This document shows positions 15,400-19,070 of a stretch of DNA of 19,070 nucleotides, piece by piece. How positions within the stretch are numbered: the stretch's first letter is position 1; each line of letters begins with the position of its first letter. The translations under genes were made by a program, and so were the position numbers. The notes beneath the pieces were generated by a model. It made no database searches. It saw only the letters and a list, made by a program, of their open reading frames with translations, and had not been told where the DNA came from. Source of the DNA: CAZIFG01 sp964539135 (GTDB lineage Bacteria > Margulisbacteria > Marinamargulisbacteria > GCA-2716485 > CAZIFG01). Location of the stretch: the NCBI GenBank assembly GCA_964539135.1, contig CAZIFG010000024.1, forward strand, positions 1 through 19,070. Direction: 5' to 3'.

Positions 15400-16572
15400 A
15401 TGGCAAAAATTAAAACATTTAATAAAATTGCTAAAGAAGGCCTGGAGATTTTTAAATCTGCAGGCTTTTCTGTTGGTGAAGGTATTTCAGACCCCGATGC
15501 GATCGTGCTTCGAAGTCAAAAAATACATGATGAGCCTCTAGCAGAATCCTTACTGGCAATTGGTCGTGCAGGGGCGGGTGTCAATAATATTCCCGTTGAA
15601 AAGTGCACATCAAAAAGCATTATTGTCTTTAATACACCAGGTGCGAATGCAAATGCCGTAAAAGAACTTGTTTTAGCGGGCTTGTTATTATCCTCTCGAG
15701 ATATTGTGGGAGGGATTAATTTTTCAAGAACCTTAAAAGGAAAAGGCAAGGATGTTAACACGCTTGTCGAAGACAATAAAGCCTTATTTAAAGGCATTGA
15801 AATTAAAGGTAAAACATTAGGGGTTGTAGGCTTAGGCGCCATTGGGGTTTTAGTTGCGAATGCAGCCTCTGCTTTAGGGATGAATGTTCTTGGACATGAC
15901 CCCTTTATTTCTGTGGATAGAGCCTGGGGATTATCTCGAAATGTGAAGCCATCGCCACAATTAAGCAAACTCATTTCAGAATCAGATTTTATTACCTTAC
16001 ATATGCCCTTAACGGACAAAACGAATGCCTTTATCAATAAGTCCTTGCTTTCAAAATTGAAAAAAGGCGCTGTTTTATTAAACTTTTCCAGACCAGAAAT
16101 TGTAAGTGAATCAGATATTATGGAAAGCATTCATGAGGGGATTTTAGGAAAATATGTCACAGATTTCCCTTCAGATGAGGTATTACAGTCTGAGAATGTG
16201 ATTGCCATTCCCCATTTAGGGGCATCTACAGAAGAGGCCGAAACCAATTGTTCTATTATGATTGCAAACCAAATCCAAGATTTTTTGGAAAATGGCAATA
16301 TTCTCAACTCGGTTAATTTTCCAAATTGCGAGTTAGAGCGTTCAGGGGATTATAGAGTCACCATTATCAATGATAACGTTCCCAATATGGTAGGACAAAT
16401 TACCCAAATATTAGCAGCTGAAAATTTAAACATTACAGAAATGTTGAATAAGAGCCGTGGAGATGTCGCCTATACAATGGTAGATATTTCAGGCACAGTT
16501 AATTCAGATCTGAAAGAAAAATTAGAAAAAATTTCAGGTGTTAGACGCGTCCGAATCATTGCCTATTCCTAA
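15400..16572 (+). CDS. serA: D-3-phosphoglycerate dehydrogenase, short ACT-domain form
   Basis: This NAD-dependent enzyme oxidises 3-phosphoglycerate to 3-phosphohydroxypyruvate, the first step of serine synthesis. The N-terminal part carries IGRAGAGVNNIPVEKC. The Rossmann region is LGVVGLGAIGVLVANA (140-155) with Asp167 in HDP for NAD. The 2-hydroxyacid dehydrogenase segment LLNFSRPEIV places the substrate Arg at 231, and PHLGAST (271-277) holds the catalytic His272. An ACT domain follows from about residue 317 (YRVTIINDNVPNMVGQITQI), normally the serine-feedback site. At 390 aa it is the short form found in many anaerobes. The usual ARGG motif is SRPE here. It lies 6 nt after rpsI with no clear SD, so it is probably the last gene of the ribosomal operon. 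Confidence 0.95.
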   Translation: MAKIKTFNKIAKEGLEIFKSAGFSVGEGISDPDAIVLRSQKIHDEPLAESLLAIGRAGAGVNNIPVEKCTSKSIIVFNTPGANANAVKELVLAGLLLSSRDIVGGINFSRTLKGKGKDVNTLVEDNKALFKGIEIKGKTLGVVGLGAIGVLVANAASALGMNVLGHDPFISVDRAWGLSRNVKPSPQLSKLISESDFITLHMPLTDKTNAFINKSLLSKLKKGAVLLNFSRPEIVSESDIMESIHEGILGKYVTDFPSDEVLQSENVIAIPHLGASTEEAETNCSIMIANQIQDFLENGNILNSVNFPNCELERSGDYRVTIINDNVPNMVGQITQILAAENLNITEMLNKSRGDVAYTMVDISGTVNSDLKEKLEKISGVRRVRIIAYS

Positions 16573-16601
16573 TTGTCTTATTGATTTTCATTCATTCCTA
16601 A

Positions 16602-16627
16602 GGAACCTTTGGATTTTCAAAGGTTCC
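16602..16627 (+). terminator. Perfect inverted repeat after serA, candidate operon end
   Basis: GGAACCTTTG (16602-16611) and CAAAGGTTCC (16618-16627) pair perfectly over 10 bp around a GATTTT loop, 29 nt after the serA stop. No T-tract follows on either strand, so it is not a textbook intrinsic terminator. It could define an mRNA 3' end by blocking exonucleases or act with Rho. Its position makes it the likely end of the ribosomal/serA transcript. Confidence 0.5.
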
Positions 16628-16771
16628 ATCTAAAATATTCAAATCAAAGCAGTTATATGAACTTAAAAATTGGGCCTCTTTCGTAACACCTATTTTAGGC
16701 ATCTTGTAAAGATCCCAAAATATGTGCCAATTAAAACTATAAAAGTTAGGATAAAGAGAGGAATGCTCTAG
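16628..16771. other. Gap between the serA hairpin and the LRR reading frame
   Basis: I see no gene, RNA or convincing promoter here. TATAAA at 16738-16743 could be a -10 box but has no matching -35 at 16-18 nt. An ATG at 16763 preceded by AGAGAGGA opens in the LRR frame but meets TAG at its third codon (16769-16771). Confidence 0.4.
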
Positions 16772-17430
16772 GGGATTCTTACCATAGAGCAGGCATGGGG
16801 ACTACACTTAAAGTATATCAAGTTAGTAGGTTTTTTGATTTCAGAATCATTTTTACCTATAGAAATACCGTCTGGTTTAGAGAATCTAAAACTAGATTTA
16901 ATAGAGGGGGTTTCTGATGATGCTTTGAATAATGCCTTAAAAACAGGGGTAAAACAATTAACACTCATAAGATCTAACTTGGCGGGTGTAAATCCTGAAA
17001 CGGAATTTAATCTAGAAAATCTAAGAGAGATAGAGTTAACAAGATCCACAAATATACCGAAAGCCTTTGTCGAAAAAATATTAGAATCCAATCTAGACAG
17101 CGTTAATCTATCAGGGATATCCCTAAAAGGAATTAATCCCAAGCATGTAAGCGTAAAAAAGAGATTGGATTTAAGCCGTGCTCGCAATATATCCCCAGAA
17201 TTATTTCAAAAAATAATGGCCTCACAGGTTGAAACTTTAAACATGAGCGTGCCACTTTAAGTGACGTGCCGATTCTAAGTCCATTAAAAATTAAACATAT
17301 TCACATTACATCCATTGCAGAATTGCCAGAAGGGCTAATAGTAAAATTGGCAACAGAGAAAGGGACAACCCTAATAGAGGCAAAGCCTTTGGCGTCAAAT
17401 ACAGACTGGATGTTTGTATTTGGGGATTAG
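16772..17430 (+). pseudogene. Leucine-rich-repeat protein gene, split by a -1 frame change
   Basis: Two adjacent frames together encode about 220 residues of degenerate leucine-rich repeats, about 25-30 residues each (for example LREIELTRSTNIPKAF, LDSVNLSGISLKGINP, KRLDLSRARNISPELF). The first frame is open from 16772 and ends at TAA 17258-17260; a TTG at 16835 is a possible start with a weak TAGG site. The second frame, at -1, is open from 17233 to TAG 17428-17430 and continues the pattern (RATLSDVPILSPLKIKHI) to a C-terminal end in WMFVFGD. Restoring one base near 17248 would give LNMSRATLSDV, a good repeat. Upstream coding resemblance and an ATG-CTC-TAG start also suggest decay. Alternatively the frames are joined by -1 frameshifting. 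The family's function is unknown; LRR domains generally bind proteins. Confidence 0.6.
17236..17269 (+). promoter_or_regulatory. Candidate -1 ribosomal frameshift site in the LRR gene
   Basis: The heptamer TTTAAAC (17236-17242) is read as T TTA AAC in the upstream frame, the canonical X XXY YYZ arrangement, and slipping back one base enters exactly the downstream LRR frame. Four bases later, 17247-17269 can fold into a hairpin of nine pairs (two of them G-U) with one C-A mismatch and a 3-nt loop, containing the zero-frame stop. The spacer is shorter than the usual 5-9 nt. It may be coincidence in a decaying gene. Confidence 0.35.
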
Positions 17431-17472
17431 ATTCAGTCTACAAGAGGATTTAAGGCCTAAACCCCTTTTTTT
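17422..17472 (+). terminator. Intrinsic terminator-like hairpin at the LRR gene end
   Basis: GGGGATTAG (17422-17430) pairs with CTAAACCCC (17457-17465) at 8 of 9 positions, with a 26-nt loop, and is followed by seven T (17466-17472). The 5' arm ends with the TAG stop of the second LRR frame. This supports that stop as the genuine gene end. It overlaps the last codons of the convergent - strand gene. The large loop lowers confidence. Confidence 0.45.
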
Positions 17473-17902
17473 GTGAAAAAGATTCAATCGTATAGCCACA
17501 GCCAGGAAGTAGCGTGGGCCGTATATAAGGACTGACCCCAGGATACCGCCTGCAAATAAAGGGGCGTTTCCAATGAATGCTACATAAATTATCTTTAAGA
17601 TAGTTGCAAGAAAAGATAAGGACCTGAAGATTTTCTTGGGATTCTATGAATTTAAAATTGTAGACAAACATGTACCATCTTCGAATAACAGAAACGATAA
17701 TGGGATATTTCCACAATCTGGGATGAATATAAACGGCAAGTCGATGACAGCAGAGGCCTCGTTTTTGGCATCCCCCGGTCACGATATAAGACGGCGGATT
17801 CAATTTAGAGATCCCATACTGACAGAGACCATCCAAATCTCGGAAAAAACGCAAGACAGTTCTTAAGAAAAGTAAGGGCAGTTTTAAAAGAAAAATAACC
17901 AT
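17450..17902 (-). CDS. YkgJ-type cysteine-cluster protein (putative metal binding)
   Basis: The 150-residue protein has the cysteine pattern of the YkgJ/UPF0153 (CxxCxxCC) family, thought to bind zinc or iron; no reaction is established. Eight Cys occur at 27, 45, 51, 52, 99, 107, 117 and 135. The pattern runs GGCQKRGLCCHRL, then CNYLKDNLCSIHWKRPFICR with RYPGV, and finally LLPGCGYTIE. The N-terminus (VIFLLKLPLLFLRTVLRFF) is hydrophobic with interspersed Arg/Lys and could associate with membrane. The ATG is at 17900-17902; no clear SD is seen upstream. It is the only - strand gene, convergent with the LRR gene (19 nt apart) and divergent from the rRNA operon. The compact Cys motif and normal length suggest an intact gene. 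Confidence 0.8.
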   Translation of the reverse strand: MVIFLLKLPLLFLRTVLRFFRDLDGLCQYGISKLNPPSYIVTGGCQKRGLCCHRLAVYIHPRLWKYPIIVSVIRRWYMFVYNFKFIESQENLQVLIFSCNYLKDNLCSIHWKRPFICRRYPGVSPYIRPTLLPGCGYTIESFSQKKGFRP

Positions 17903-18086
17903 GTTATTCAGTATAGCTTATGACAATTTATTTATATATTAAAAGTTAATTAAAATGGGGGTATAAAAGAAAAAACAGATTCAATGTAGGGGGGGGCATT
18001 TATTTCTATAGATAAAGATAAAAATTGAAGTTTTATGGTGTGTTTTTTTTGAGCCTAAACCATAGACACTTAATTGAAAAAGGGTG
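17903..18086. other. A/T-rich intergenic region upstream of the rRNA promoter
   Basis: No gene is visible. The stretch contains a run of eight G (17989-17996) in otherwise A/T-rich DNA. A weak inverted repeat TATGGT/ACCATA (18034-18039 and 18059-18064) has a 19-nt loop. The segment just before the -35 box (TTAATTGAAAAAGGG) is A/T-rich and may serve as an UP element for the alpha C-terminal domain. Any promoter for the divergent YkgJ-type gene must also lie here, but none is convincing. Confidence 0.45.
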
Positions 18087-18115
18087 TTGACAGGCCTCAA
18101 AAATGACAGTATCAT
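18087..18115 (+). promoter_or_regulatory. rRNA operon promoter
   Basis: A perfect -35 TTGACA (18087-18092) and a -10 TATCAT (18110-18115, one mismatch to TATAAT) are separated by exactly 17 nt. Transcription would start near 18122, about 130 nt before mature 16S. This is the strongest promoter match in the window and fits a stable-RNA promoter. No second tandem promoter of equal quality is seen. Confidence 0.85.
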
Positions 18116-18123
18116 ATTACTCC

Positions 18124-18138
18124 TCTGTTAAACACAGA
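18124..18138 (+). promoter_or_regulatory. boxB-like hairpin of the rRNA leader
   Basis: TCTGT (18124-18128) and ACAGA (18134-18138) form a 5-bp stem with a 5-nt loop TAAAC, immediately upstream of boxA. The order boxB then boxA is the one found in E. coli rrn leaders. It would lie at the very 5' end of the transcript. The assignment is by position and shape only. Confidence 0.45.
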
Positions 18139-18140
18139 TT

Positions 18141-18153
18141 GGTTCTTTGAAAA
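18141..18153 (+). promoter_or_regulatory. boxA antitermination element
   Basis: GGTTCTTTGAAAA closely resembles the bacterial rRNA boxA (TGCTCTTTAACAA in E. coli, with TTCTTTGAAAA forms in many Gram-positives). boxA RNA binds NusB with S10 (NusE, encoded at 79-411) and prevents premature Rho termination of untranslated rRNA. Confidence 0.7.
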
Positions 18154-18222
18154 TTAAATAACAAGCCATATTTAAAAGCGTGCGAGTCTTTTTAAATCTG
18201 AAATTGAAAAATTTTATTTTTT

Positions 18223-18244
18223 TGCACTTTTTTTGAAAAGTGCA
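18223..18244 (+). promoter_or_regulatory. Leader hairpin just before 16S rRNA
   Basis: TGCACTTTT (18223-18231) and AAAAGTGCA (18236-18244) form a perfect 9-bp stem with a TTTG loop, ending about 5 nt before the predicted 16S 5' end. It may assist 16S 5'-end processing or folding. The classical RNase III stem pairs the leader with sequence 3' of 16S, which lies outside the window, so this local fold may compete with that pairing. Confidence 0.45.
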
Positions 18245-18249
18245 GTTAA

Positions 18250-19070
<821 letters not shown>

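Noticed and set aside
15516..16130. 204-codon open frame on the - strand opposite serA
   Set aside because: serA is unambiguous with full domain structure; the opposite frame has no recognisable motif and is a by-product of codon bias.
16768..17187. 139-codon - strand frame opposite the LRR gene
   Set aside because: The + strand shows clear repeat periodicity in Leu/Ile positions; the - strand frame does not resemble a protein family.
17636..17866. 76-codon + strand frame opposite the YkgJ-type gene
   Set aside because: The - strand has the diagnostic cysteine pattern, so the + frame is a shadow.

Overview
The window is the ribosomal-protein super-operon (str tail, S10, spc and alpha blocks) of a low-GC bacterium that uses the standard code (TGA is a genuine stop in rplC, rplP and rplR). 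It is followed by serA, a short accessory stretch, and the start of an rRNA operon, all on the + strand except one gene. Three features of the order match what I recall of cyanobacterial clusters. rpmD (L30) is absent between rpsE and rplO, map is absent after adk, and rplQ is followed by truA, rplM and rpsI. The S13 N-terminus is also of the kind seen in cyanobacteria. S14, S4 and L36 are all zinc-ribbon forms, and no photosynthesis gene is visible. I therefore favour a non-photosynthetic relative of the Cyanobacteriota/Margulisbacteria side of the tree, but a deep Bacillota lineage is not excluded. The partial 16S gene is the decisive marker.

Layout. 1-56: last codons of tuf. 79-8980: rpsJ-rplC-rplD-rplW-rplB-rpsS-rplV-rpsC-rplP-rpmC-rpsQ-rplN-rplX-rplE-rpsN-rpsH-rplF-rplR-rpsE-rplO, very tightly packed, with eight start/stop overlaps counted through to truA. 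8970-10810: secY and adk. 10807-10887: a good sigma70-type promoter overlapping the adk stop codon and a leader hairpin, at the place where map and infA would normally lie. 10888-15393: rpmJ-rpsM-rpsK-rpsD-rpoA-rplQ-truA-rplM-rpsI. 15400-16572: serA, only 6 nt behind rpsI, then an inverted repeat that may end the operon.

16573-17902 is the accessory part. It holds a degenerate or frameshifted leucine-rich-repeat gene with an in-phase U UUA AAC slippery heptamer and an adjacent hairpin exactly where the reading frame changes. Convergent to it is a YkgJ-type cysteine-cluster protein gene on the - strand. 17903-18249 is the rRNA control region, with a TTGACA-17-TATCAT promoter, boxB-like and boxA elements and a leader hairpin. 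The 5' half of 16S rRNA runs off the window end.

Together the genes supply most of both ribosomal subunits, the RNA polymerase alpha subunit, the membrane translocon, adenylate kinase, a tRNA pseudouridine synthase and the first enzyme of serine synthesis. The unusual points are the missing rpmD/map/infA, an 83-residue charged tail on S5, a shortened L18, the internal promoter with its leader hairpin, and the LRR frameshift site.
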